A stretch of 29,005 nt of DNA from Syntrophomonadaceae bacterium (GTDB lineage Bacteria > Bacillota > Dethiobacteria > DTU022). The notes beneath the pieces are model-generated. The model made no database searches. It worked only from the letters and a program-made list of their open reading frames with translations, and was not told the origin of the DNA. The position numbers and the translations under genes are program-made. The stretch covers positions 1-29,005 of the forward strand of contig PWFM01000075.1 of the NCBI GenBank assembly GCA_003553895.1. Reading direction: 5' to 3'. Below, piece by piece: positions 6,672 through 14,444 of this stretch. The first letter of the stretch is position 1. Every line of letters starts with the position of its first letter.

Positions 6672-7946
6672 TTGCCAACAATACAATCAATAAATAATTA
6701 TCTCAAAAATTTTACTCTTAACAAAGAGACTCAGCTAAATATTTTTGACGGCTGTCCTGGCGCCACAGTAACGGAACAGCTGGATGTGAACCAGTCCTCC
6801 ATTCCCCTTTTTATCAACGAATACTGGACCTCCCGCCAGAGGCAAACTGCGTCAATCCAGGAAATTTCTTACCGGGCTTGTTTTAAACCCCAATTGCCCC
6901 GGTTTTTTATAGATCTATTAACTTCGCCGGGCGATAGAGTCTACGACCCATTTGCCGGGCGGGGCACTACTGTCCTGGAAGCCGCCCTTATGGAGCGTAA
7001 AGTGGCAGCCAATGATATCAACCCCCTGAGCAAAATTTTAACCGAACCGCGCCTCGATCCTCCTCCTTTAACCAGCATCGAGCAACGCCTTTCTGAAATA
7101 CCGGCCCGGCAATCCGGCAACCGCGAACTGGATCTCACTATGTTCTACCACCCCGATACAGAAGCAGAGCTTCTTTCTTTACGGGAATACCTGATCGACA
7201 GAAAAAACAGTCTCGCTGAAGACAACATTGATCGCTGGATCAGGATGGTGGCCACCAACCGCCTCAGCGGTCACTCAAGAGGTTTTTTCTCCGTCTACAC
7301 CATGCCGCCCAACCAGGCCGTCTCGGCTGAGAGCCAAAAGAAAATTAATGTGAAGCGAAATCAAAAACCAGAATACCGGAACGTCAGGGAGCTTATCTTC
7401 CGCAAAAGCAAGCAGTTAATGCGGAACATGGATGCAGCGCAAATAAAGCGGCTTAAGGAAGCTTCGAAAAGCGCTTTGTTTTTGGAAAAAGACGCTTCAA
7501 GAACCGGAGAAATTGCAGATCAAAGTATAAACCTGACCGTTACCTCCCCCCCCTTCCTCAATGTCGTGCAGTATTCCGCCGACAACTGGCTGCGCTGCTG
7601 GTTTAACGGGATCGAAATGGACAGGATTGAGAAAAATATAACTATGGCTAAAACCCTTGATGCATGGTCGGCGGTAATGGGCGCTGTTTTTGAAGAACTG
7701 TTCCGGATCACCAGGCCGGGAGGCTGGGTGGCCTTCGAGGTTGGGGAAGTCAGGGGCGGGAAAATTAATTTGGAAGAAGCTGTAGTTCCACTGGGCCTGC
7801 TGTGTGGCTTTAAATGTGCCGGTGTAGTGGTTAACCGGCAGAGCTTCACCAAAACATCAAATATTTGGGGCGTAAAAAATAACCGGGCCGGCACCAACAG
7901 CAACCGTATCGTCCTGTTTAACCGGCCCGGGCATTTATCTTCATAA
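6672..7946 (+). CDS. DNA amino-methyltransferase (N4-C or N6-A type), solitary
   Basis: A 424-residue protein with SAM-binding motif I as DPFAGRGTT at residues 92-100, an acidic residue in NDINP at about 115, and catalytic motif IV as TSPPF at 291-295. Motif I precedes motif IV by about 190 residues, so the likely target-recognition region lies between them, an alpha-class order. The S/T-PP-F/Y form suggests N4-cytosine, but N6-adenine cannot be excluded. The start is TTG 6672 with GGTGAG about 5 bases upstream; no ATG is better. It lies 25 bases after perR and may be read through from its promoter. No restriction endonuclease is adjacent, so a regulatory or orphan role is more likely than restriction-modification. 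Confidence 0.82.
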   Translation: MPTIQSINNYLKNFTLNKETQLNIFDGCPGATVTEQLDVNQSSIPLFINEYWTSRQRQTASIQEISYRACFKPQLPRFFIDLLTSPGDRVYDPFAGRGTTVLEAALMERKVAANDINPLSKILTEPRLDPPPLTSIEQRLSEIPARQSGNRELDLTMFYHPDTEAELLSLREYLIDRKNSLAEDNIDRWIRMVATNRLSGHSRGFFSVYTMPPNQAVSAESQKKINVKRNQKPEYRNVRELIFRKSKQLMRNMDAAQIKRLKEASKSALFLEKDASRTGEIADQSINLTVTSPPFLNVVQYSADNWLRCWFNGIEMDRIEKNITMAKTLDAWSAVMGAVFEELFRITRPGGWVAFEVGEVRGGKINLEEAVVPLGLLCGFKCAGVVVNRQSFTKTSNIWGVKNNRAGTNSNRIVLFNRPGHLSS

Positions 7947-7967
7947 GCCTGGTTTAAAATTCTCCTG

Positions 7968-8516
7968 CTAAGGGCGCTCCATGGTCCTGCGGGGTGGCTC
8001 ATACTCGCCGCGGTTCATAGCCCTGGCCTGGCGGGCAGAATCGTACATTACCCACAGGTAAACGGCAATCAACCCCAGGCCCCGCGTTAAAAACCAGGCT
8101 CCCACAGCGATTAAAAACCACATGAAACCCTTGCTAAAGTGGCCCAGGTACATGTACCCGGCCCCCGGGAAAATCAAGTTTAAAAGGCTGGTCAGGATGG
8201 GATCCTTTCTAAACTCGGAGCTGACCTCCCGGGAGGCTTTACTTTTATCATCTTCCGGGGCAAGCAGCGATGATCGACAGTAGCGGCATTTGACGGCGAA
8301 ACTAATAATCTTTTCACCGCAAAAGGGGCAGCGTTTATAGGTCACTTCTTCCTGATCGCTACCAAGTTCCGGCTTGCCGGTACACCCCCAGCTGGTGCAA
8401 CCGCCGGTTTTTTCCCAGCACCGGGCATGGTAATTGCTCATGCACATACGGCAGCGAATAGATAGTTCTTTCGGTTTAAATTCCTGTCCGCAGGCGCTAC
8501 AGTAGTTTTCTTTCAT
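7968..8516 (-). CDS. RING/PHD-like zinc-finger, zinc-ribbon and TM2 membrane protein
   Basis: A 182-residue protein with three modules. Residues 6-45 carry an eight-ligand set, C6, C9, C22, C25, H30, C33, C40 and C45, in the C-x2-C-x12-C-x2-C-x4-H-x2-C spacing of PHD/RING-variant cross-brace fingers, with the YHARCW core seen in prokaryotic RING families. Residues 63-80 form a separate zinc ribbon, CPFC and CRYC. Residues 107-160 are a TM2 domain: LNLIFPGAGYMYLGHFSKG, then two membrane helices with a W-MYD turn. The start ATG 8516 follows GGAGGG. The fingers should face the cytoplasm. A role in protein interaction at the membrane is plausible; ubiquitin-like activity is not shown. It diverges from the HutP-like gene. 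Confidence 0.75.
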   Translation of the reverse strand: MKENYCSACGQEFKPKELSIRCRMCMSNYHARCWEKTGGCTSWGCTGKPELGSDQEEVTYKRCPFCGEKIISFAVKCRYCRSSLLAPEDDKSKASREVSSEFRKDPILTSLLNLIFPGAGYMYLGHFSKGFMWFLIAVGAWFLTRGLGLIAVYLWVMYDSARQARAMNRGEYEPPRRTMERP

Positions 8517-8580
8517 CTCTTCGTCCCTCCATTACAATTATACCACAAGCCAGTTATCAGACAGCCCGTTAATTTTTCAC

Positions 8581-8609
8581 TTGCCCTTTAAATAGGTTAA
8601 GGGGATAAT
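8581..8609 (+). promoter_or_regulatory. Candidate promoter for the HutP-like gene
   Basis: TTGCCC at 8581-8586 and GATAAT at 8604-8609, 17 bases apart, about 48 bases before the start codon. A second possible -10, TATAAT at 8610-8615, overlaps but lacks a good -35. Confidence 0.4.
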
Positions 8610-8656
8610 TATAATCAAGTAAATTGCGAGACCAGTAATCTAAAGGGGCGATAGCC

Positions 8657-9061
8657 ATGGAAAGCCGTGATGTAGCAAAGGCAGCAATATGCATAGCAAT
8701 GACTGTTTCACGAGATGAAGAAATGAAACTTAAAGAGGCCCACCGGCAAGAAGGAATTCAGTCCCTGGCCGTAGATTATGGGGGTGAATTTTTGAGTTCC
8801 CTGCAAAAAGTAGTTGAAAGGGCAGTCGTGGCTTCTAAAAGAGAAGGTCTTATTGACGATTCCAGCCATTCCGACGGCGCGGTAGCCGGGGCTACCCGGG
8901 AAGCTTTGTCGCAGATAATGCCGAAAGCCCTGGGGCTCAACGTGGGAGGCAAAGTAGGAATTGCCAGGGGCGGAACGCACATTGCCGTCTCCATATTTTT
9001 CGGAATTGGCCTGCTGCACCGCAATGATGTGGCCATCGGTTTAGGCCACCGGGCAATCTAA
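8657..9061 (+). CDS. HutP-family RNA-binding protein
   Basis: A 134-residue protein whose C-terminal half matches the HutP family: GKVGIARGGTHIAVSIFFGIGLLHRNDVAIGLGHRAI, close to the end, with the conserved IGLGHRAI terminus. Bacillus HutP is a hexamer that, with histidine and magnesium, binds NAG repeats and prevents termination of the histidine-utilisation transcript. The start ATG 8657 has an AAAGGGG upstream. No hut genes are in the window, so this is one of the stand-alone clostridial homologues, whose ligand and target RNA are unknown. The acidic and histidine residues around SSHSDGAVAGATREAL could take part in ligand or metal binding, but I have not mapped them to HutP positions. The next gene is a lipoprotein 165 bases downstream. 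Confidence 0.8.
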   Translation: MESRDVAKAAICIAMTVSRDEEMKLKEAHRQEGIQSLAVDYGGEFLSSLQKVVERAVVASKREGLIDDSSHSDGAVAGATREALSQIMPKALGLNVGGKVGIARGGTHIAVSIFFGIGLLHRNDVAIGLGHRAI

Positions 9062-9226
9062 ACTGCTGCCATGCAGGTAGAGAAAATGATCCTATCTTTT
9101 TATGATGACCCATAAAGATCAGCACGGCTTGAAATAACCGAAAAATCGATTGGATATGGCCAGGTCTTTTGAACGGGAACCGGATAGCAAAACCGGCGGT
9201 CTAATTGTTAAAGGAGAGTGAATACA

Positions 9227-10216
9227 ATGTTCTTGAAAAAAGCGGCAATTGTCACCGCGGTTATCGTGCTGACCGGCCTGGCCGCCTCAACTTTGTCTTC
9301 ATGCAGTTCACCGCTTCAATATGCTTACAGGGAAGTGCAAGAGGATTATGTAAAAACAACCCCGGCATACCCGATGGAAGAACATTTTTCTGAAGAAGAG
9401 TATGCCAGGGAAGAACGGGGGATGGTCGTAGCCGACAGAGAAGCCCCAGATTTTGATCCGGGCGTACCGGGAGCGGAAGAACCTTCTCTCAGACATGTCA
9501 TCCGCCGGGGTTCAATAGATCTCGCCGTATCCGACACCAGGGAAACGCTCCGGGAAGTGCAGGCTATTACCAGGGATGCAGAGGGATTAATAGCCAGCTT
9601 AAATGTATATGAAATCAGGGAAGACCTCTACGGAGCCAGGGCCACCCTGCGCATACCAGAAAACAGGTTCGAAACGGTCCTTGAACAACTCGAAAACCTG
9701 GGTAAGGCAACCAATGTCCAGAGTGAACTCGAAGATATCACCATGCAGTATATAGATCTTGAATCACGCCTGAAAAACCAGGAAGCACAGGAAGAAAGAC
9801 TGATGGAAATCCTCGATATGGCTGATACGGTAGAAGATGTGCTTGAAATAGAAAAAGAGTTGAACCGGGTTCGGGGCGAAGTCGAATCAATGAGCGCCAG
9901 GCTGACCCACTTGAAAGACCAGGTAACCTTTGCCACGATCAACCTTAATCTGCGGGAAGAAAGCGTTCCCACCGGAACAGTTTCTCCTCAGGCTTTTCAC
10001 AACCTGGGCAGCAGAATCTCTGAAGCCTTTATCGGAAGCGTTAACTTCATTCTTAATGCTGTTTCAGGCTTAATCGTTATTTTTACGGCCCTGATTCCGG
10101 CCCTTTTCCTTCTGGTCATCATCGGAGCTTTTGTCTGGTTGATTGCCCGCAAACGCTTTAAGGCCCGGGCGCTAAACCGGGAAACACAGGAGGAACAACC
10201 TGTTACCAGGGAATAA
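9227..10216 (+). CDS. DUF4349 domain lipoprotein
   Basis: A 329-residue membrane-anchored protein. The first 26 residues are a lipoprotein signal, with hydrophobic core and lipobox LSSC, the cysteine at 26. Residues 27-85 are acidic and likely disordered. Residues 88-250 fit DUF4349: a RRGSIDLAVSDTRETLREV strand-helix, then RIPENRFETVLEQLENLG, then a long coiled coil (about 165-235) rich in E, L and R. A single membrane helix lies at about 283-305, followed by a basic cytoplasmic tail. I prefer ATG 9227, about 10 bases after GGAG, over the GTG at 9218 that lies inside the ribosome site. Function is unknown; related proteins are thought to be envelope or stress associated. The lipidated N-terminus would be a substrate for the Lnt encoded nearby. 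Confidence 0.85.
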   Translation: MFLKKAAIVTAVIVLTGLAASTLSSCSSPLQYAYREVQEDYVKTTPAYPMEEHFSEEEYAREERGMVVADREAPDFDPGVPGAEEPSLRHVIRRGSIDLAVSDTRETLREVQAITRDAEGLIASLNVYEIREDLYGARATLRIPENRFETVLEQLENLGKATNVQSELEDITMQYIDLESRLKNQEAQEERLMEILDMADTVEDVLEIEKELNRVRGEVESMSARLTHLKDQVTFATINLNLREESVPTGTVSPQAFHNLGSRISEAFIGSVNFILNAVSGLIVIFTALIPALFLLVIIGAFVWLIARKRFKARALNRETQEEQPVTRE

Positions 10217-10292
10217 CAGTTCATAGCGAAATAAATGACCTAAAAGGACTTATAGGGGCCCATAATCATTCCGTTCATAAAACGGCCTTTAT

Positions 10293-10778
10293 TTAAGACT
10301 GCCGATCTTGTTCCTCGTCGAGGATATCCCCCTGCAGGATATCTTCCCGCTCAAACAGATCTCTGGTTTCCCGCAAAAGGTCTAGAAGCCGCTGCCGCTT
10401 GTTCTCAGGAACATGGGAGAGGTAGACAGCCAGGAGCAAATTGCGCCTTTCCTCGACATCGTTGAGAACCTGGAGCCCCCGGGGAGTGATGGAAATCCAG
10501 ACCTGGCGCCGGTCTTTTTCTTGCCTTTCCCTGGTTACCAGTTCCATTTTGTGAAGGCGATTGACCAGGGCGGTAACGGCGCTTAAAGTCACACCGAGCA
10601 TATGGGCCAGGAATGATGTGTTGCAGGGCCCTTTGCGAAGCGCACGGAGGACTATAAACTGAGTATCGGTAATTTCATCGGCGGTGTACCTGTTGTGGAG
10701 GACCCGCACCCTGTATACCAGCCGGCTAAAAATATGATCCAGTTCTTTTATGTACTCAAGCAGGCTATCCCTAGTAAT
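10293..10778 (-). CDS. MarR-family regulator, probable non-canonical ATT start
   Basis: A winged-helix regulator with the usual MarR core: TDTQFIVLRALRKGPCNTSFLAHMLGVTLSAVTALVNRLHKMELV, then the wing RERQEKDRRQVWISITPRGLQVL, then two dimerisation helices. The first ordinary start, GTG 10709, gives 138 residues but leaves out helix 1 of the fold. Reading upstream in frame to the stop at 10800-10802, no ATG, GTG or TTG occurs, yet the sequence (RDSLLEYIKELDHIFSRLVYRV) is exactly a MarR helix 1. An ATT at 10778 lies 7 bases after GAAAGGGG and gives 161 residues, so I use it. CTG 10763 is a weaker alternative. The gene is convergent with the DUF4349 gene and divergent from lnt. Target and ligand are unknown. 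Confidence 0.8.
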   Translation of the reverse strand: MTRDSLLEYIKELDHIFSRLVYRVRVLHNRYTADEITDTQFIVLRALRKGPCNTSFLAHMLGVTLSAVTALVNRLHKMELVTRERQEKDRRQVWISITPRGLQVLNDVEERRNLLLAVYLSHVPENKRQRLLDLLRETRDLFEREDILQGDILDEEQDRQS

Positions 10779-10929
10779 GATAATACCCCTTTCCCGGGTT
10801 TATTTAAATACAGCAAATGTTAAATGGTTTAACTATTTACCTCTATTTTATACACCGGGAAGATTAAAATCAAGGCTTAAGGGCTTTTAATATTTTCAGC
10901 CCCGCGTCCACTGTGGTAAAATATGTGGC

Positions 10930-10986
10930 AAGCCGTCATAGATGCCGGCTTTTAAAAAACTGAACGGCGCTTCGAAGATGGCGCCG
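10930..10986 (+). other. Two hairpins in the MarR-lnt divergent region
   Basis: Within the roughly 280 bases between the MarR gene and lnt (10779-11060), AAGCCG 10930-10935 pairs with CGGCTT 10946-10951, followed by TTTAAAAAA. CGGCGC 10965-10970 pairs with GCGCCG 10981-10986. The first resembles a weak terminator or attenuator ahead of lnt. No coding sequence, clear -35 element or known RNA class is visible in the rest of this gap. Confidence 0.35.
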
Positions 10987-11060
10987 GGTTAAGCAAGAAA
11001 CACTTCCGGCAGGATAATAAGGTCATCTTAATAAAGGATAAATGGAAAGTACGGTCTAAT

Positions 11061-12599
11061 ATGAACCCGACCCTGAAGATCAGACAATTCGAAAGGCATC
11101 CTCGGTTTCACCTTGCAGCTCCCCTGCTCGCGGGAATAATAATTATCCTGGCTTTTCCTCCTTTTGAGCAGGGCTATCTGGCCTGGTTCGCCCTTTTGCC
11201 CCTGCTCTGGGCCTGTATGCTGGCAACACCGACTAATGCTTTCAAAGCGGGCTTTTTATTCGGCCTGCCTTTCACCCTGTATGTTAATTATTACCTGGGC
11301 TTTGTTCTTTATCCGTACCTTTCCACCGCCCTGGCCACTTTGGCCATGATTTTACTGGTCCTCTATATCAGCCTGTTTTACGGAATCTTCGGGTTTGCCG
11401 CCAACCTGGCCGCCCGCCAGGGCCGGGTCTGGTTTACGGCCCTGGCTCTGCCTTCCCTCTGGCTGATCGTTGAATATCTCCGCTCCCTCACCTTCCTGGC
11501 CTATAACGTGGGCTATTTAGGCTATACCCAGTGGGGATATCCATCTATACTCAATATCGCTTCCGTCTTCGGTTACTGGGGACTGCCTTTTGTGATTGTC
11601 TTTTTCCAGACCATGATCATCCTCTTCTTTCTGCAAAAATTGCGGGGCAGGAGCCTTTGCGGCCTCAGCGCCGTCTTTGTTTTAATCCTGGGCCTGGGTC
11701 TGGGCCTGCCGGCTTTTCAAGCGGTAGAAAGTAAGGATGAGCCGCTTCATGCTGCTTTGATCCAGGGCAACATCCAGCCGGAGCAAATCGTTGACCGGGA
11801 CCGGGAAAACATCCTGGATTATTATCTTGACCTGACCCGGCAGGCATTGAAAGAAGCGCCGGAAACTGAACTGGTAGTGTGGCCGGAAACTGTAGTTCAC
11901 CTTGATTTCAGGGCAGAGAGGGTTCATCCTGATAAAATGGCCGAACTGGGCGAAGAACATGGCATAAAGCTGCTTTACGGGGCCCGGGTCCAAAAACCAG
12001 GAGCCCTCCATAATTCAATCACCCTCTATTCCTGGGGGCAGGAAGAAATACCTGTCTACAACAAGCACCGGTTGGTGCCTTTCGTCGAATTTTTCCCGGC
12101 CGAAAAACTTCTTAACCGGATTTTGCAGCTTGACCTGCTGCTGGGCAGTTACACCCCCGGCGAAGAAATAAGCATTTTTGACCTGAACGGAACTCCGGTA
12201 GCAGGAGTAGTCTGTTTTGAGTCTTATTTTGGGGATCATATGCGTCTTTTTGCAGAAAAAGGAGCTAAACACCAGTTTGTAGTTACCAACGATGCCTGGT
12301 TTGGCGATTCAATCGGCCTGGAACAACATGCCCAGGCCGCAGCCATCAGGGCGGCAGAAACAGGAGCCGGTGTCACCCAGGTCGCCAACAGCGGCCTTAC
12401 CATCTCCTTTGATTACCGGGGCAAAGAATTGTTCAGATCCGGCAAGAGCGAACCGGATATTTTCACCCTGCCCCTGGATATGACCCGCAGGGAAACCATC
12501 TATACCCGTTATGGCGACTATTTTCCGGCCCTTTGGGGAATTTTTATCCTGATAACTGCTCCATACCTGGCTATTAAAACTAGGCGAGAAAATTCTTAA
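11061..12599 (+). CDS. lnt: Apolipoprotein N-acyltransferase
   Basis: A 512-residue membrane enzyme that adds the third acyl chain to the N-terminal cysteine of lipoproteins. The N-terminal 215 residues hold about seven or eight membrane helices. Residues 230-485 form the nitrilase-like domain with the full catalytic triad: E276 in VVWPETV, K335 in YNKHRLVPF, and C385 in GVVCFESYF (E. coli numbers 267, 335 and 387). A last helix at about 487-505 closes the protein. The start ATG 11061 has a poor ribosome site (GGAAAGTACGG is the nearest purine run). The final 20 bases overlap the convergent F420-ligase-like gene. Lnt of this canonical type is usual in diderm bacteria and in Actinobacteria, and uncommon in Firmicutes. 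Confidence 0.92.
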   Translation: MNPTLKIRQFERHPRFHLAAPLLAGIIIILAFPPFEQGYLAWFALLPLLWACMLATPTNAFKAGFLFGLPFTLYVNYYLGFVLYPYLSTALATLAMILLVLYISLFYGIFGFAANLAARQGRVWFTALALPSLWLIVEYLRSLTFLAYNVGYLGYTQWGYPSILNIASVFGYWGLPFVIVFFQTMIILFFLQKLRGRSLCGLSAVFVLILGLGLGLPAFQAVESKDEPLHAALIQGNIQPEQIVDRDRENILDYYLDLTRQALKEAPETELVVWPETVVHLDFRAERVHPDKMAELGEEHGIKLLYGARVQKPGALHNSITLYSWGQEEIPVYNKHRLVPFVEFFPAEKLLNRILQLDLLLGSYTPGEEISIFDLNGTPVAGVVCFESYFGDHMRLFAEKGAKHQFVVTNDAWFGDSIGLEQHAQAAAIRAAETGAGVTQVANSGLTISFDYRGKELFRSGKSEPDIFTLPLDMTRRETIYTRYGDYFPALWGIFILITAPYLAIKTRRENS

Positions 12600-13749
12600 T
12601 CACCACTACGGGAGTGCCGGCATCGGCCGAACCGCTGACCAGGTCGGCCAGGCTGGCTATGACATCTTCCATGCGCCGGGGAGTGGTCCCTTCCCTTTCC
12701 ATGGAGTCCTGGTCCATCTTGCGCTTCATGTTTTCAGAAAGGATGGCCTCAATTTCTTCGGCAGATTTTTTCTCTTCATGATAACATTGATCGGCAAGGT
12801 ATTTGTATTTCAAGCCTTCCCTGAGGCAGTCCAGGCCATCGGTGGCCGCAAAAGCTGCCCGGGGATCGGCCAGTTCATAAATCCCGCTGGTCGGGTCAAG
12901 GTAAGCTCCGTCTCCATAAATCATAACCTGAACGTCATGGCCAAATGTTTCTTTAATCCTGGACTGCAGTGTATTTACCAGCTGTTTTCCTTCCCGGGGC
13001 GCCAGCTTGAGCCGCTCCCCGGAGGACATGTTGCTGCCAAGCAGGCCCCACTCCGAGTAAACTTCTCCTTCAGTAAAAACCTGGTCCAGAGTAATACAGT
13101 TTTCATAATGTTCGGTAATGGTTTTCCTGGTAACAACACGGGTATGAATATCAGCGGCAACAACCCCGTCGGGGTTATATTTTAAAACCTCCAGGGGGTT
13201 GTTGGATAAGTAAAGGACCGGCCCCGCTCCTTCTCCGGAGATAATATCCCGGTAGAGGTTGATGTAATCAACGCCGGTCACCGGATGCTTGAAACAGCGC
13301 TTACCCAGGTCTTCCGGGGTAATCACCTCTTTGTCAAGCTCACAGGTGAACTCGGGATCAACGACCTGGTTTCCTACCTCATCGGAAGGGTAAGAAAGCT
13401 GGATCACCACTTCTCCCCGGGGCACGGCCCGGGCCAGTCCTTTCAGGATCATGGAAAAGCGATTGCGGCTGGCGATCGGAAATACCACCGCCAGCCTGCT
13501 GTCTTCTTTTAGGCCCAGCTTTGCTTTTATTTCCCGGGCAATATCGTCAACGGTAATATAGTTGTTTTGAGCCCTGGCTACAACGGATTCGGTGATGCAG
13601 ATCACATCGTTGTCTCCCAGCAAGCCATCGCCGTTGCAGGGAGAAAGCGCATTGAGGACTTCATCCACCAGGTTCATTCCCGGCAGTATTACTCCCATTT
13701 TCAGTCCGAAAGCCAGTGAGCCTATATAGTCAGGTATTTTCATGTTCAA
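12580..13749 (-). CDS. Coenzyme F420-0:L-glutamate ligase-like protein (CofE family)
   Basis: A 389-residue protein of the CofE/F420-ligase fold, the long clostridial form. Recognisable parts are GDNDVICITESVVARAQ at about 45-61, VVFPIASRNRFSMILKGLARA at about 88-108, the PVTGVDYINLYRDII block, and MIYGDGAYLDPTSGIYELADP at about 276-296, where acidic residues would bind metal and nucleotide. True CofE adds glutamates to F420-0 with GTP; this version has extra C-terminal sequence (KKSAEEIEAILSENMKRKMD), and no other F420 gene is in the window, so its substrate may differ. The start is TTG 13749, 6 bases after GGAGG, or ATG 13743. It is last in the probable tat-mobA operon, 14 bases after mobA, and overlaps lnt by 20 bases. 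Confidence 0.75.
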   Translation of the reverse strand: MNMKIPDYIGSLAFGLKMGVILPGMNLVDEVLNALSPCNGDGLLGDNDVICITESVVARAQNNYITVDDIAREIKAKLGLKEDSRLAVVFPIASRNRFSMILKGLARAVPRGEVVIQLSYPSDEVGNQVVDPEFTCELDKEVITPEDLGKRCFKHPVTGVDYINLYRDIISGEGAGPVLYLSNNPLEVLKYNPDGVVAADIHTRVVTRKTITEHYENCITLDQVFTEGEVYSEWGLLGSNMSSGERLKLAPREGKQLVNTLQSRIKETFGHDVQVMIYGDGAYLDPTSGIYELADPRAAFAATDGLDCLREGLKYKYLADQCYHEEKKSAEEIEAILSENMKRKMDQDSMEREGTTPRRMEDVIASLADLVSGSADAGTPVVVIKNFLA

Positions 13750-13763
13750 GTACTACCTCCTTG

Positions 13764-14408
13764 TCAACTGGTTTCTTCTCGCCCCGCCATCATTTCCAGG
13801 GCCTTTTCGTAGTCTTCCCAGGTGTTGATATTGATAAATGATTGCTGATCCGGATCAAACCGGGTAATTTCCGGCAGAGTAATGAACCTGATTTCCAGAT
13901 GGCTGTAAAACTCACTCACTTTAAAACGGCCGCGGTTAACCTGCCTTTCGATTATATCAATACAAGAGCGCTTGTAGAAGGCATGGAGAGGCTGATAATA
14001 GCCTTCCCCCACATGCGGAACAACAGCATCATAAAAAGGGGCAAACCGGGCCATGTATTGTATCAACTCCAGGTTCAAAAAAGGCATATCGCAGGCGGCG
14101 ACAAACTGGAAGGGATGGGAAGAAAAGCTGAGCCCGGCGTGAATGCCCCGCAGGGGGCTCTTTTCTTCCTTCTTCATAAGGTCACCGGTCAACTGAACGG
14201 GCAAATCGCTGTAAAGTTCCGGCCGGTCGGTCACCACTGTAATCTCTGAAAATAGTTTTTCCAGGCGGCCAACCATTAGTGAAATCAGGGTGCGGCCATT
14301 AAAATCCAACAAAGCCTTGGGCCGTCCCAGGCGCTTGCTGTCGCCCCCGGCAAGAATAATGGCCCCCCTGCAATCATTGCTGAACTCAAGTTCTTTGTTG
14401 CCAGTCAA
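13764..14408 (-). CDS. mobA: Molybdenum cofactor guanylyltransferase
   Basis: Transfers GMP from GTP to molybdopterin to make the dinucleotide cofactor of the DMSO-reductase family. The 214-residue protein has the nucleotide-binding signature LAGGDSKRLGRPKALL at 19-34, GIHAGLSFS at about 88-96 and the metal-binding ACDMPFLN at about 104-111. The C-terminal part ends in a FININTWEDYEKAL segment common in MobA. It probably begins at TTG 14408, with GAGGTGG just upstream. It follows tatC by 36 bases, and many molybdoenzymes are Tat-exported, so the arrangement makes functional sense. Related nucleotidyltransferases such as MocA or CofC share the fold; MobA is the best fit. Confidence 0.83.
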   Translation of the reverse strand: MTGNKELEFSNDCRGAIILAGGDSKRLGRPKALLDFNGRTLISLMVGRLEKLFSEITVVTDRPELYSDLPVQLTGDLMKKEEKSPLRGIHAGLSFSSHPFQFVAACDMPFLNLELIQYMARFAPFYDAVVPHVGEGYYQPLHAFYKRSCIDIIERQVNRGRFKVSEFYSHLEIRFITLPEITRFDPDQQSFININTWEDYEKALEMMAGREETS

Positions 14409-14444
14409 TAGTCCACCTCGCTTGCAGGCCAGGCATGCTCAAAA

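Noticed and set aside
6672..8516. Restriction-modification system
   Set aside because: The neighbours of the methyltransferase are PerR and a RING/TM2-type protein; no nuclease motif or specificity subunit is present.
12580..13749. Complete F420 synthesis locus
   Set aside because: Only the CofE-like gene is present; the neighbours are Tat and molybdenum-cofactor genes.
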